DNA of 64,000 bases from Beggiatoa alba B18LD (GCF_000245015.1 NZ_JH600070.1:3269252-3333251); one strand, 5' to 3'. Shown: positions 8,756 through 18,800, counted from the first letter of the stretch. The notes: a model not told the origin generated them from the letters alone. Translations and numbers: made by a program.

Positions 8756-8868
8756 TTAGAAATTATCTTTTACAGATGCTATTATTTTTCAATGCATTTA
8801 GCTTTATAGTAGTATCTGTTTTCTTACCTTAATATCTATATCGCTCTATTTATGTTGAACACGAAGAC

Positions 8869-9363
8869 ATGGGGGTCATAATTATGTTGTTAAGCCATTT
8901 ATCACAAGAAGCTTTACTTTCTAAACAAGCTACATTTCAACCTAGTAAAAACACAATTGTAGAAGCTACACGTTTAGTTAATCAACTTGATTTTACTGAC
9001 CAAAATGCCACGTTAATTTCTTATCATGGTTGGCAAGCTGAGAAAGTCTTAGCAACTGAAGTAATTTACAGAAAATGGTTGGTTTTGCACAAAGTTTATA
9101 ACCAAGAAATCAAATTAGCCCCAAACAAGCAGTTGGATGAATATTGGCACTTTCATATTTTAGACACCAGAAAATACATGCAAGATTGCAATTTAGTTTT
9201 TGGTAGCTATCTACATCATTATCCTTACTTTGGTTTAACTGATGCAGAGACAGCGGAAGATTTGCACAATGCGTTTCAACGTACACGCGATTTATTTATT
9301 AAACACTTTGGACATGACTTAATAGGTGTTTCAAATCGTTGTAGCTCAACCTCTTGTCGTTAA
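8869..9363 (+). CDS. small GRDP-like protein with Cys-containing tail
   Basis: A 164-residue protein. The central motif DEYWHFHILDTRKY, followed by GSYLHHYPYFG, matches the short bacterial relatives of the glycine-rich domain-containing protein (GRDP-like, W-H-x-H-I-L-x-T) family, whose function is not known. The C-terminus, SNRCSSTSCR, is a short Ser/Cys-rich tail unlike the rest. Two starts are possible: ATG 8869, or ATG 8884 preceded by GGGGG at 8871-8875; the second has the better ribosome site. It is the first gene of an AT-rich same-strand block. A strong hairpin separates it from the oxygenase gene (9384-9419). The WHxH motif could bind a metal. The position, size and tail allow the idea of a modified peptide or carrier, but this is inference. 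Confidence 0.7.
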   Translation: MGVIIMLLSHLSQEALLSKQATFQPSKNTIVEATRLVNQLDFTDQNATLISYHGWQAEKVLATEVIYRKWLVLHKVYNQEIKLAPNKQLDEYWHFHILDTRKYMQDCNLVFGSYLHHYPYFGLTDAETAEDLHNAFQRTRDLFIKHFGHDLIGVSNRCSSTSCR

Positions 9364-9383
9364 TTCCTCTCTTTTTCTCAAAG

Positions 9384-9419
9384 ATAGCAGGTATTTTATA
9401 CTCATAAAATATCTGCTAT
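9384..9419 (+). terminator. 16-bp stem-loop between GRDP-like gene and oxygenase gene
   Basis: ATAGCAGGTATTTTAT at 9384-9399 pairs with ATAAAATATCTGCTAT at 9404-9419 across a 4-base loop, with one G-U wobble. A weak T-rich stretch follows (TTGATTTGGTTTT). It starts about 20 bases after the GRDP-like stop, and the next gene begins at 9439. It could be a partial terminator (attenuator) that keeps the first gene's transcript more abundant than the rest. Confidence 0.6.
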
Positions 9420-9438
9420 TTGATTTGGTTTTCCATTT

Positions 9439-10290
9439 ATGGCGATTTTATCTATTTCAACTCCATTACGAGCACATATTTCTTCTATTGCTCATCATAT
9501 TAATGTTTTCGTACAATCAGATATTGATAGTTTTATTCAACAAAATAAATATTTTTTATTAATTTATCAATCTGTTGAAAAAATTTTAGATAAAAATTGT
9601 TTTGTTGTAATTAAAAATATTGGTTTTAATAGAAATAGGGCCATTTTTGAATCTTTCATTAAGTTATTTGGACGATTTTATGGCGTTGTTGAATATACAG
9701 GGATTAAAGTAGATTGTGCTTATACAGGCTGTAGTTATAATGCCTTGACTCTGCATAATGATGATGCTGTTGATTTAAATAATCCAAAATATACATTCAT
9801 TCAAGTGTTATCAGAAGACCCAAATGGAACTAATTTTGGTTGGAATGGGGTAGTTAGAATTGATGATGTATTTGAATACTTAACGCTGCACGATAAAGCG
9901 TTATTAGATAAATTATTTAATTATCATTTTCCGATGCTTTCGTATGGAGTTTCTGCTTATTCGGAAAGTCGGGAAGAAATTATTTTACGAGAACCTATTT
10001 TTACTTATCATCGTGGCTATTTAAAAGTACGTTTTGATTTATCTCGAATTAAGCATTTTTATTTTAAAAAAGAAATAGCCATGCCTGATGAGGAAAAATT
10101 GATTTTAGATAAATTCTTATCAGTTTGTCAGCAGTTTCGTAAGCGTTATTATTTGAGCTGTGGTGATATTTTAATTGTTGATAATCATCGTACTTTACAT
10201 GACCGTGAAGAAACTACTTTAGAGTTAGACGAAGATGGTCGTTTTATTTCCCGAGAGATATTAGTGAGTTTTGCATATGAAAAAAACTGA
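9439..10290 (+). CDS. TauD/TfdA-like Fe(II)/2-oxoglutarate-dependent oxygenase
   Basis: A 283-residue protein with the double-stranded beta-helix oxygenase pattern. The iron facial triad is visible as H106-x-D108 (LTLHNDDAVD) and H254 (DNHRTLHDREE), and R272 in the C-terminal SREILVSF is the likely 2-oxoglutarate-binding Arg. The spacing matches TauD-type enzymes, which hydroxylate, desaturate or halogenate small molecules or carrier-bound amino acids. Here Asp is present in HxD, so hydroxylation rather than halogenation is expected. The substrate is unknown. The gene is AT-rich, preceded by a hairpin, and overlaps the methyltransferase gene by 14 bases, so the two are probably translated together. 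The family call is good; the reaction is inferred. Confidence 0.8.
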   Translation: MAILSISTPLRAHISSIAHHINVFVQSDIDSFIQQNKYFLLIYQSVEKILDKNCFVVIKNIGFNRNRAIFESFIKLFGRFYGVVEYTGIKVDCAYTGCSYNALTLHNDDAVDLNNPKYTFIQVLSEDPNGTNFGWNGVVRIDDVFEYLTLHDKALLDKLFNYHFPMLSYGVSAYSESREEIILREPIFTYHRGYLKVRFDLSRIKHFYFKKEIAMPDEEKLILDKFLSVCQQFRKRYYLSCGDILIVDNHRTLHDREETTLELDEDGRFISREILVSFAYEKN

Positions 10291-10960
10291 TTTTCACATT
10301 TCACAAGCCCATGATTTGATTGGTACTCATTCTAATCTCCCTTTTTGGATTTCAATGATAAAAGCCTCACAAATGGTTATTCCGCCAGATACTTCGAAAG
10401 TTGTGTTAGATTTTGGGTGTGGTGAAGGTAAGTTTTTGCCTGTTTTTGATTTGATGGATGATTTGAAAACAGGGGTAGGCTTTGAGGTGGATGATAAGTT
10501 GTTATCTATTGCAAAAGAACGTAATCAAAATAGTAAGATTAGTTATGCTCATTATGATAAGTTAGCTAATTATAAGGACTATTTTGATATTGCGTATTCA
10601 CAAGAAGCGTTATATACCTTGCCCGATTTGAAGAAACATGCTCAAGAGATGTTTAATTGTTTAAAAAAGGGAGGGTATTATTTTGCAACGATGGGGTCTC
10701 ATATTCAGAATCCTTTGTGGGCACATCGGCGGGAAATTATTAGACGGGAAGAAAGTTATCCTGTATGTGATTATTCGTTAGAACAGGTTGCAAATGTATT
10801 TTTTGAGGTTGGGTTTGAAGTTGGATTGAAACGTTTACCTGTTGAGTATTTTGTGATTTATCATCCAGAAATTACAAAGGCTTTTTCTAAATCTTATTTG
10901 GATTTAGTTAATAGTGTTTATGAGAATAAAATGTTGTTTTTATTTTGGAAGGAGACCTAA
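10277..10960 (+). CDS. class I SAM-dependent methyltransferase
   Basis: A 227-residue protein with SAM-binding motif I VVLDFGCGEGKFLP near residues 45-58, an acidic residue after the second strand (GVGFEVDDKL) and the motif AYSQEALYTLPD near 105-116 that closes the site. This is the ubiquitous Methyltransf_11/25-type fold for small-molecule methylation. The ATG at 10277 was preferred over the TTG at 10271. It overlaps the oxygenase gene by 14 bases and is 4 bases from the next gene, so it is part of the same operon. The substrate cannot be read from the sequence. Confidence 0.8.
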   Translation: MKKTDFHISQAHDLIGTHSNLPFWISMIKASQMVIPPDTSKVVLDFGCGEGKFLPVFDLMDDLKTGVGFEVDDKLLSIAKERNQNSKISYAHYDKLANYKDYFDIAYSQEALYTLPDLKKHAQEMFNCLKKGGYYFATMGSHIQNPLWAHRREIIRREESYPVCDYSLEQVANVFFEVGFEVGLKRLPVEYFVIYHPEITKAFSKSYLDLVNSVYENKMLFLFWKET

Positions 10961-10964
10961 TTAA

Positions 10965-12068
10965 ATGAAAGGTATAATAGAAAAAATGAAAATGGTTTTC
11001 AACCATAAAAATAATATGTTAGCTTTTATTCTAGTAATTGTTGTATTTCAGTTCGTTTGGATTTTTTTTAAAAAAGATTTGATTACCAATACACTGACAG
11101 ATTTTATAGCCTCGTTTGCTGGTTTTATTCTTACTGCTTTAGGATTTTCTTTTGTAGTCGTGCAGATTTCAGCTTTAGCAGAACAAATACAAAATGAAAA
11201 GGAGCGCTCTCATCAAGATAAAGAACGTCATTATCAAGATAGCGAATTCAGAAACTTCCTAGAAGCTACAAAAATGCTAACTTCTGCTGATAAAGACAAT
11301 GTTACAGCACAAATTTCAGCAATGTATCTGCTTTATGATTTTGCAAAGAAATATCCTGACAATTTAGAGAAGGTAATGAAAGTATTGAACAGATATGTTA
11401 TTCCTTCTTATTATGAAATAATTTCTAATGAAAAAAGAACTATTGATGAATGGAAAGAAAATGGAGACCCATGTCAGCAAGTGGCTTCTATTGCTTTAGA
11501 ATTAAATAAGAAATTATTTATTTATGCTTTACAGGAAGTAGATAATAAAATAATTAATTTATCTGGACTAGTAATCTTTAATTTAGATTTTGAATCAGAT
11601 ATTAATTTTGATAAAAATCTAGTTCTATCAAAAATTTTTGAGAAATCAGATAGAATAACATTCTTGCATAGCAATTTTTCGTCTAAGAAACAATCTAAAC
11701 AAATAGATTTTTTTACAACAAAAAAAGTTGATACTGATTCTATCATTGGAAGAATGAATATTAGTTTGTCTAATTTTATTAAGTGTGATTTAACAAATTG
11801 TAATTTCTCTCAATCAAACTTATGGGGGGTTAGTTTTGAAAATTGTATTCTTGAAAAGACTTCTTTTGAGAATGCAGAATGTGAAGGTGCTGAATTTATA
11901 GGAACAACAGAAATAAAATGCGCACAATTGAATGAAATGTTATTTTTAAGCAAACTTAAATTTAACACATTTAGAGCATGTCCAGAATTAAAATATGGCG
12001 TTATTTATCATAATAATCCAAACTGTTTTCAATATACTGAAGAATATAGAAGATTTAAAAACAGTTGA
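10965..12068 (+). CDS. membrane-anchored pentapeptide-repeat protein
   Basis: A 367-residue protein. Two N-terminal transmembrane segments (about residues 17-34 and 45-68) are followed by a charged helix rich in Glu, Lys, His and Gln (EQIQNEKERSHQDKERHYQD, about 78-97), a helical middle and a C-terminal run of pentapeptide-type repeats. Examples are FIKCDLTNCNFSQSNLWGVS and the next repeats to about residue 320, with a Leu/Phe every fifth position. The arrangement resembles other bacterial two-TM proteins with cytosolic pentapeptide repeats. Known pentapeptide proteins such as McbG or AlbG protect gyrase in antibiotic producers; that role here is only a suggestion. It ends 4 bases before the UvrA-like start and has the same AT-rich composition. 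Confidence 0.72.
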   Translation: MKGIIEKMKMVFNHKNNMLAFILVIVVFQFVWIFFKKDLITNTLTDFIASFAGFILTALGFSFVVVQISALAEQIQNEKERSHQDKERHYQDSEFRNFLEATKMLTSADKDNVTAQISAMYLLYDFAKKYPDNLEKVMKVLNRYVIPSYYEIISNEKRTIDEWKENGDPCQQVASIALELNKKLFIYALQEVDNKIINLSGLVIFNLDFESDINFDKNLVLSKIFEKSDRITFLHSNFSSKKQSKQIDFFTTKKVDTDSIIGRMNISLSNFIKCDLTNCNFSQSNLWGVSFENCILEKTSFENAECEGAEFIGTTEIKCAQLNEMLFLSKLKFNTFRACPELKYGVIYHNNPNCFQYTEEYRRFKNS

Positions 12069-12072
12069 AATT

Positions 12073-15000
12073 ATGAATAATAAAATACTCATTTTTGGCG
12101 CAGAAGAAAACAATCTCAAACAAATTGATGTAGAAATTCCTTTACATCGAATTACGACGATTATTGGTGTTAGTGGTTCAGGCAAATCAAGTTTAATTTA
12201 CAAAGTCATTGCTGAAGAAGCCAAAAGACGAGAAAAAATCGACAAGGGACTTGCCGAATGTCGCGACTATGCTATCCGTCCTAAATTCGACAAAATAGAA
12301 AACCTTCCCTACTGTATTGTCGTTAAACAAAGAGGCTTGCAACAAAGCCACGCATCAACACTTGCAACTGTCACAGGATTGCATGAATTACTTAGAGATG
12401 AATTTGTCAAAGACGGCAAAATTATTTGCCAGTGTGGTACTGAAGTACATCCGCCAACCCCTTCAGACATAATTAATTTCATCAATAAAAATTTTCCAAC
12501 AGAAATAATAGAGTTAATTGCCATTGTTGCTGATGAAAAATACAGCGATTGTGAAAGAGAAATTGCTTTATTAAAAGCACAATATATAGAAGAAGTGATT
12601 ATTCTTAGCTCATACGACGAAAAAGAACGCATAAAAAAAGTTAAGACCTTAAAACACTTAAATAATCAATATGCTAATACTATAAAAATTAATTTAGGTA
12701 AATTTAATACATCTGCATCTTTACAAAAAGCGATAGATACTTACAAATCTATTGCATTTGATAGTTTTCAAATTATCGTTAATCATAAAAGTTACCATTT
12801 TAAATACGACTATATTTGTCCGTCTTGCACCCAACTATATCACCCAATCACTTCAAATCTTCTTTCTTTCAATAGTAGCTCCTCCACAAAAACATCTGGC
12901 GTATGTGAAATTTGTCAAGGACAAGGAGAATTACAAACGTTAAATTATGAACAACTCATTATTCCAAATAAACCATTAAATGAACATTTTTTAAACTTAG
13001 AACATAATGGAAATTGTTATAAATACACTTCGTTATGTGATGATACCCTTGAAAGATTTTGCAAGGAAAATAAGATAGAAACATATAAAACCTTTTCTGA
13101 ATTAACAAAGGAACACCAGACACACCTAAAACAATTTATAGAAGAAAAATTGCTCAAAAAAAATCATATTACAATTAGCAAATTTGTAACAAAAATAACC
13201 TGTCCAACATGCCACGGTAGTCGCCTAAATACTAAAGCAAATGCAGTAAAATGGTATGGAAAAAATATTAGTGAATTATTAAGTTTCAGTGTGGAAGAAC
13301 TATTTTTTTTCCTGAAAGACAAAAAACTTCATCATACCAAAATTCATCATATTTTATCTGTTCTCATACAAGCAACCATTGGTTACTTAACATTAGAACG
13401 TTCCACAGATACATTAAGCGGTGGAGAACTACAACGCATAAAAATTGCAATACAACTTAATACTAATAATAAAAATTTACTTTATATTTTGGATGAACCC
13501 TCAATTGGATTACATGCTTATGATAATCTTAAATTTATTAACTTAATTAAGTGTTTAAAACAACAGGGAAATACCGTTATTATTTCTGAACATAATCAGC
13601 ACTACATAAAAAATGCAGATTACTTAATAGAGCTAGGGACTGGAGGGGGGATTAAAGGCGGAAATGTGATTTTTAGTGACACTGCTAATTGTTACCAACT
13701 TCCTTCTATAGAAGTTAATAGAAAAAATCATACAATAGATTTAAATAATGCGCTATATTTAGAAAATGTGTGTTATCACAGTATTAGAAATCAAAATTTT
13801 ATTATTCCGCTTAATGGATTAATTGCTATCTCTGGTGTTTCTGGTAGTGGAAAATCCTCTCTTATCCATCATGTTTTATCTCCTATTATCAAGCAATATT
13901 TGGCAGATAAAACAATCAATACACAATATGTAAAATCTGTTAAAAATTTTGATAAATTACAAAGTTTAGTAGAGCTAAATCAATCCCAAATAGGGGTTAA
14001 TTCTCGTTCTATTATTGCAACTTATATGGGTTTTTTCGATAAAATTCGTAAATTATTTGCAAATACAGAAATAGCATTGTTGTCTAACTTTTCCTCAACA
14101 ATGTTTAGTTTTAATGAGGAAGAAGGGCAATGTGAATATTGTAAAGGTTTGGGCGAAGTAGAAAATAATATTTGTCCAAGTTGTTTAGGTAATCGTTATC
14201 AACCTCAAGTATTAGAAGTCATTTATCAATCTTGTTCTATTGCTGATGTACTAAATTTGACTATTGATGAATCGCTCCTTTTTTTCAAGGATGATGAGGA
14301 ATTAGTTTTCTATTTTAATACCCTGATTAGTTTAGGATTAGGACATCTAACAATAGGTCGAGCTACACCAACATTAAGTGGAGGCGAAGGACAACGTTTG
14401 AAATTAGCAAAAAGCTTGATTGAATCAAAAAATAAAATAAAAAAAGGAAATTTTATTTATATTCTAGATGAACCAACAACGGGATTAAGTTATAAAGATA
14501 TAAATAAATTATTTTCTATTTTTGAAAAAATATTAAGTTATAACAATACAATTATTGTAATTGAGCATAATTTAACAATTATCAAACATGCTGATTATGT
14601 TATAGACATGGGGTTAGGTGCAGGAAAATTAGGTGGAAATAATCTTTTTTCTGGAATACCCACAGATTTGTTGAAACATCCTTCTTCAGTCACAGCCAAA
14701 GCATTGCAAGACACTTATGATAAGGATGAAATCCCTTTGCGTGATTTAGAGTTAGAGGTATCTTCTTTTAATGAGCAAAGTGATTTTGCTATTTTAGGTA
14801 AGCAAAAAACATTACATAATTGTCAAAATATATATTTAACTGGCAAAAACTTTGAATTGGAAAAACAGCTTTTAGAAAATTATACATTAGTTTTAGATAA
14901 TCAGAATTTTAATGTTTTTAAATCAAAAGAAGAACTTTTTAAAAGCGTAAGTACAATTAAAGAATTTCAATATTATGGATTTAACCCATTTGTTACAAAT

Positions 15001-15807
15001 TTTTTTATTTATAACAGAATTGCTCAAAGCGATTTAAAACAAAAACTATTAAATCTCTCTAAAATAGGTTTTGATGCACTCTATATTTCAGGTGAAATTT
15101 ACTCTATAAAAAACAACTTAAAAAATATACTATTACAAAACCCTTGGGAATTTAAAATTATTACTAATAGTAGTGAACAAGCATACCTTTACGGACAAGG
15201 TTGGTTATCCATAATAGTTTCATCTAATAAAATAGTAGAATTAAGCACTCGCTTAGTATCTATAAAACACAAAATTATTGGCTCTCCTCAAATTATACCT
15301 GCAACGTTTAACCGCTACTTAAATCCTTGTAAGGAATGTTATGGGGTAGGTTTTTTATTAGGTATAGAGAATACGAAAATTATAGAAAACGCTGATTTAT
15401 CTATTTTAGATGAGGGTTTCCTTAAAAAAGAAATTGCAGAAAAATTAAAGGGGACAATGCGCTTAGAGATAAAACCTGCAATAAAAAAACTTAGGGAAGA
15501 GGGTTTGTTTGATTTCTCAAAAAGCTTTAGCCAGTTAAATGAAGAAGAAAAAAACATTTTTCTGTATGGTTTTATTCATAAGCATTTTTTAAAACCAATG
15601 GGACAAAAAAACAATAAAAATGATTATATTGCTTGGAAAGGTTTATATTTTTATATTCGAGATAATATTTCAAAATTTGATAAAACACTTTCTCAAGATA
15701 TTACTATTTTTGAAAAAACATGTCCTTTTTGTCAGGGTTCTGGTTTTAATGAAGAATTAAAATTCTTTCATATCAATAATAATGCACTTTCTTGTTTGCT
15801 CACTTAA
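12073..15807 (+). CDS. UvrA-like ATPase with an extra partial third module
   Basis: A 1244-residue UvrA/DrrC-type protein; canonical UvrA is about 940 residues. The first ATPase half has Walker A GVSGSGKS at 32-39 and signature LSGGE at 448-452, followed by YILDEPSIGLH. The second has Walker A at 588-595, signature LSGGE at 768-772 and YILDEPTTGLS. Zinc-binding pairs CEICQGQGE, CPTCHGS, CEYCKGLGE and CPSCLG are intact. The canonical part stops near residue 877; about 365 extra residues follow, with CKECYGVG and CPFCQGSG, i.e. a third zinc-finger region with no ATPase after it. The ATG at 12073 was chosen because MNNKILIFGAEENNLKQ matches UvrA N-termini; an upstream in-frame ATG (11995) overlaps the previous gene. 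UvrA-like proteins can confer self-resistance to DNA-binding drugs (DrrC) or act in repair. No uvrB or uvrC is nearby. Confidence 0.85.
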   Translation: MNNKILIFGAEENNLKQIDVEIPLHRITTIIGVSGSGKSSLIYKVIAEEAKRREKIDKGLAECRDYAIRPKFDKIENLPYCIVVKQRGLQQSHASTLATVTGLHELLRDEFVKDGKIICQCGTEVHPPTPSDIINFINKNFPTEIIELIAIVADEKYSDCEREIALLKAQYIEEVIILSSYDEKERIKKVKTLKHLNNQYANTIKINLGKFNTSASLQKAIDTYKSIAFDSFQIIVNHKSYHFKYDYICPSCTQLYHPITSNLLSFNSSSSTKTSGVCEICQGQGELQTLNYEQLIIPNKPLNEHFLNLEHNGNCYKYTSLCDDTLERFCKENKIETYKTFSELTKEHQTHLKQFIEEKLLKKNHITISKFVTKITCPTCHGSRLNTKANAVKWYGKNISELLSFSVEELFFFLKDKKLHHTKIHHILSVLIQATIGYLTLERSTDTLSGGELQRIKIAIQLNTNNKNLLYILDEPSIGLHAYDNLKFINLIKCLKQQGNTVIISEHNQHYIKNADYLIELGTGGGIKGGNVIFSDTANCYQLPSIEVNRKNHTIDLNNALYLENVCYHSIRNQNFIIPLNGLIAISGVSGSGKSSLIHHVLSPIIKQYLADKTINTQYVKSVKNFDKLQSLVELNQSQIGVNSRSIIATYMGFFDKIRKLFANTEIALLSNFSSTMFSFNEEEGQCEYCKGLGEVENNICPSCLGNRYQPQVLEVIYQSCSIADVLNLTIDESLLFFKDDEELVFYFNTLISLGLGHLTIGRATPTLSGGEGQRLKLAKSLIESKNKIKKGNFIYILDEPTTGLSYKDINKLFSIFEKILSYNNTIIVIEHNLTIIKHADYVIDMGLGAGKLGGNNLFSGIPTDLLKHPSSVTAKALQDTYDKDEIPLRDLELEVSSFNEQSDFAILGKQKTLHNCQNIYLTGKNFELEKQLLENYTLVLDNQNFNVFKSKEELFKSVSTIKEFQYYGFNPFVTNFFIYNRIAQSDLKQKLLNLSKIGFDALYISGEIYSIKNNLKNILLQNPWEFKIITNSSEQAYLYGQGWLSIIVSSNKIVELSTRLVSIKHKIIGSPQIIPATFNRYLNPCKECYGVGFLLGIENTKIIENADLSILDEGFLKKEIAEKLKGTMRLEIKPAIKKLREEGLFDFSKSFSQLNEEEKNIFLYGFIHKHFLKPMGQKNNKNDYIAWKGLYFYIRDNISKFDKTLSQDITIFEKTCPFCQGSGFNEELKFFHINNNALSCLLT

Positions 15808-15879
15808 ATTAAGTTTAGTGAAAACATTGCTATAAGAATAGAGCATATCATCCATACTGAATTAATCCTTTTATTTTAC

Positions 15880-18800
15880 TCAAAACGCCTTCCTCTCCCT
15901 CACTATTCGTATTCCCTCCCATGCTGATAACTCGCCCGTTTCACGGGCGAGGGTAATGCGTAAAAACCAATATAAATGCAGTACAACCTCCCGTCCAAAT
16001 AATTGTTCTTGGTTATCTTTTTTCTTCAATAAACGTTGCCAGCTTTTAGGGGATAGTTGATTTTCTAGTAGCTCATAACCGCGCCATGTGTATTCGGCAA
16101 GGTGTAGGCAGTAGGTGCGCCATGCTTGGCGGACTGTGGCAGGGGTTTGGGCTGTCGCGCAGTCTAGTAAGTCAGCAAGTAAAACACCAACTCGTTGTTG
16201 TTCTGGGTCGGTAACGGCTTGCATGGTTAATAGGAGTTGTTGGGCTTGGGTTTGTAGGTTGGGGGGAATCGCGTTGTAGTATTCGTATTCTAAGTAGGTG
16301 TGTTTGTCGTGGATTTCTTTAGAGTCTAGGCGTTGGGCGCGGTTTTGGGTCAGTATGCTGGTGTCGTGTAGGTGGCGTGTCCGGTCGAAAATAAATTCTA
16401 ATACGCTGGCGAGTCTGGGGAAACGGGCAATTTCTAGCGCGCTATTGGGTAGCTCGGTATATTCTAGGGCAAGGAGTAGGGCTTTTAAAACAGGGTGTTC
16501 GGCGGGTTCTGTTAAGCGGTAGTGGCGCGGTTCACGGGAGGTGGTGCTTGCTTTGGAGCGGGCGCGGGAAAGGTCTATTTCGTGTGAGAGTGCTTTGCAT
16601 TGTTCTTGGATGCGGTCAAAGTGGAGGGTTAAGGGGAGGTCGGAAAGGCGTTGAAGGCGTTGGGCAAGGATTTGTTCGTTGGTGTTGCTATTCCATTGTA
16701 GTTGGTAGTGGTTGTTTTGTTTGCACCATGTGGCTAGTCCTGTATTAAGGGCTGGGTGACTTTGGGCTTCTAATGGGGTGGGGAGTCGGTAGGCGACACC
16801 GCCGCCGCGTTTGTTGGTGAGCCATGTGCAGAATGCATCGGCATCTTTGCCTTGAGTGCCTGCAATTGCTTGTTGTGCTTGACCTTGTGGAAAGCGGGGT
16901 TGTTGCCAGTGGTCGGGTTGGTGGAATTTGCCTTGTTGGCGGGTGTCGTCTAGGAAAAGTTGGTATTCTGCATTGCTGATGAAGTGGAGGTCTATTTCTA
17001 TGTCGTCGTCGATGCGTTGTAGGGTGTTGAGGCGTTGGCTCATGCGGACTTCTGCGGCAAGTTCGCGTTGTTCGATGTTGTTGGCATCTAGGTTGCCGAG
17101 GACTTTGTGAATGACGGCGTTACGGGTGTCTTCTTCTAATTCTCTCGCTTCTTCTAGGCAGTGGGCGGCAAGGGTCATGGCGGCGAGTGAGGCGTTTTCT
17201 AGGCAGGCTTTGACAACGGGGGTTGCATCGCCTTGGGCAACGTAGAGGCGTAGGGTTTCTTGCCACCAGCTACGGTGTACGAAGTTTTCCCATTTGATGT
17301 TGTCTTTGCGTTCTAGGAGGTAGGCGGAGGCTAGGTATTCTTGGAAGGTGAGGTGGGCAAAGTGCCATGTGTTGTGTTCTTTTTCTAGGACTAGCCCACT
17401 GCTTTCTTGGATGTCGGGGAGGAAACGATTAACATTGTCGTCGGTTAGACCAACCCGTTTTAGGGGTTTATTGATGATTTCTAGGGCTTCTTGGGTGCTG
17501 ATGTCGCGGATGTTTTTGTTCATCATGTAGGCGGCAAGGGGTTGTAGGGCAACCCGTTTTTGTGCGGCGGTGAGGTTGTCATGAATGCCGATGGATTGTC
17601 GCCAGTGTCCTAGGAATACGTCGCAGATTTCGGCGTAGAGTTCTACTCGTCTGCCAGGTAGTTGTCCGCGATAGCGGTGTACCATGGCTATCATGGTGAG
17701 TAGTAGCGGATTGACGGTTAAGGCACTGAGCGCGGGAATTTTATGGAGGCGGGTGAGTAGGTCTTCTGCTTCTTGTTGGGCTTTTTGTTTTACGCCAGCA
17801 TCTTCTTTTCCAAAGCTGATGATTTCGTTGGCTAAATACCAAGCATGAACAAAGGATCGGACTTGTTCCATGTTGAAGGGTTGAACTTCAAGGATGTTGG
17901 CGTGTTGTAATGGTGCGCTACGGTAGCCGTGTGGACGAGCGGTGATGATGAAGTGGCAACGGGGATAGTTTTGGATTTGTGCGTCTAGCCATTGGGCAAT
18001 TTTAATACGTTGAGTCACGTCGCCGACTTCGTCTAATCCATCGAGTAGGATAATGCAAAGTCCATTTTTTAGTTGGCGGTCAAACCAGTCTGCGGGTGGG
18101 TTGAGGTCGGGATATTTTTTAGGGTTGTTAAAGTGTTTGTAAGCGAGTTCGGCAAGGGTTGGGGAGTTTTCTAGTGAAAGTGGTTTTGTGGCATCGGTGG
18201 CTTCTTGCAGAATGTCTTCTATGTGGTTGCGAAAGGCAAGAATCAGGGGAATACGGTGCGAAAGTCGGTAGTATTGTTGGCGATGTTGGGCAAGTGTTAG
18301 GGCAATATGTTGTAGTAATGTGGTTTTACCGCAACCTGGTGAGCCGAGCACAGCGAGGACTAGGCGTGTGTGTTGTTTGTCTCCGTGTTGGATAAAGTCC
18401 CAGATGGGGCGATTACCTGCAAGTTCTTTGTTAGAAAGGGGATCGACGTTGGCTTGATTGGGGTTTGAGGAGGGGGCTATACGGAGTTCAACAAAGACTT
18501 TATCGAGTTCTAGGGTGAAAGTTCCCATGACTCGTAATCCGCGCACGTTAAACACGCGGTGTTTATAAAGGATGTCTCGACAGTAACGGGTTTCAAAGTT
18601 GAAATGGGCAAAGAGTTTGCCGAAAAGTCCAAAAAAGCCATCGATGGCTTTATCAAAGAGTCCTGAAAAGCGTTCTTCTAATTTTTTGCGAATCAGGACA
18701 AGTCCAACCAAAAAAAGCGTAATGATGGCATAGAGCGGTTTATCAATGAACCATTCTAAAAATTTTTGGAGAGTTTCTACAAAACCACTGGCTTCTTTTT

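Noticed and set aside
11995-12072. Upstream ATG of the UvrA-like reading frame
   Set aside because: It overlaps the pentapeptide gene by 74 bases and adds 26 residues unlike UvrA N-termini.
12073-15807. Housekeeping uvrA
   Set aside because: The sequence is divergent, AT-rich, has a 365-residue tail and sits in a cassette without repair genes; a paralogue is more likely.
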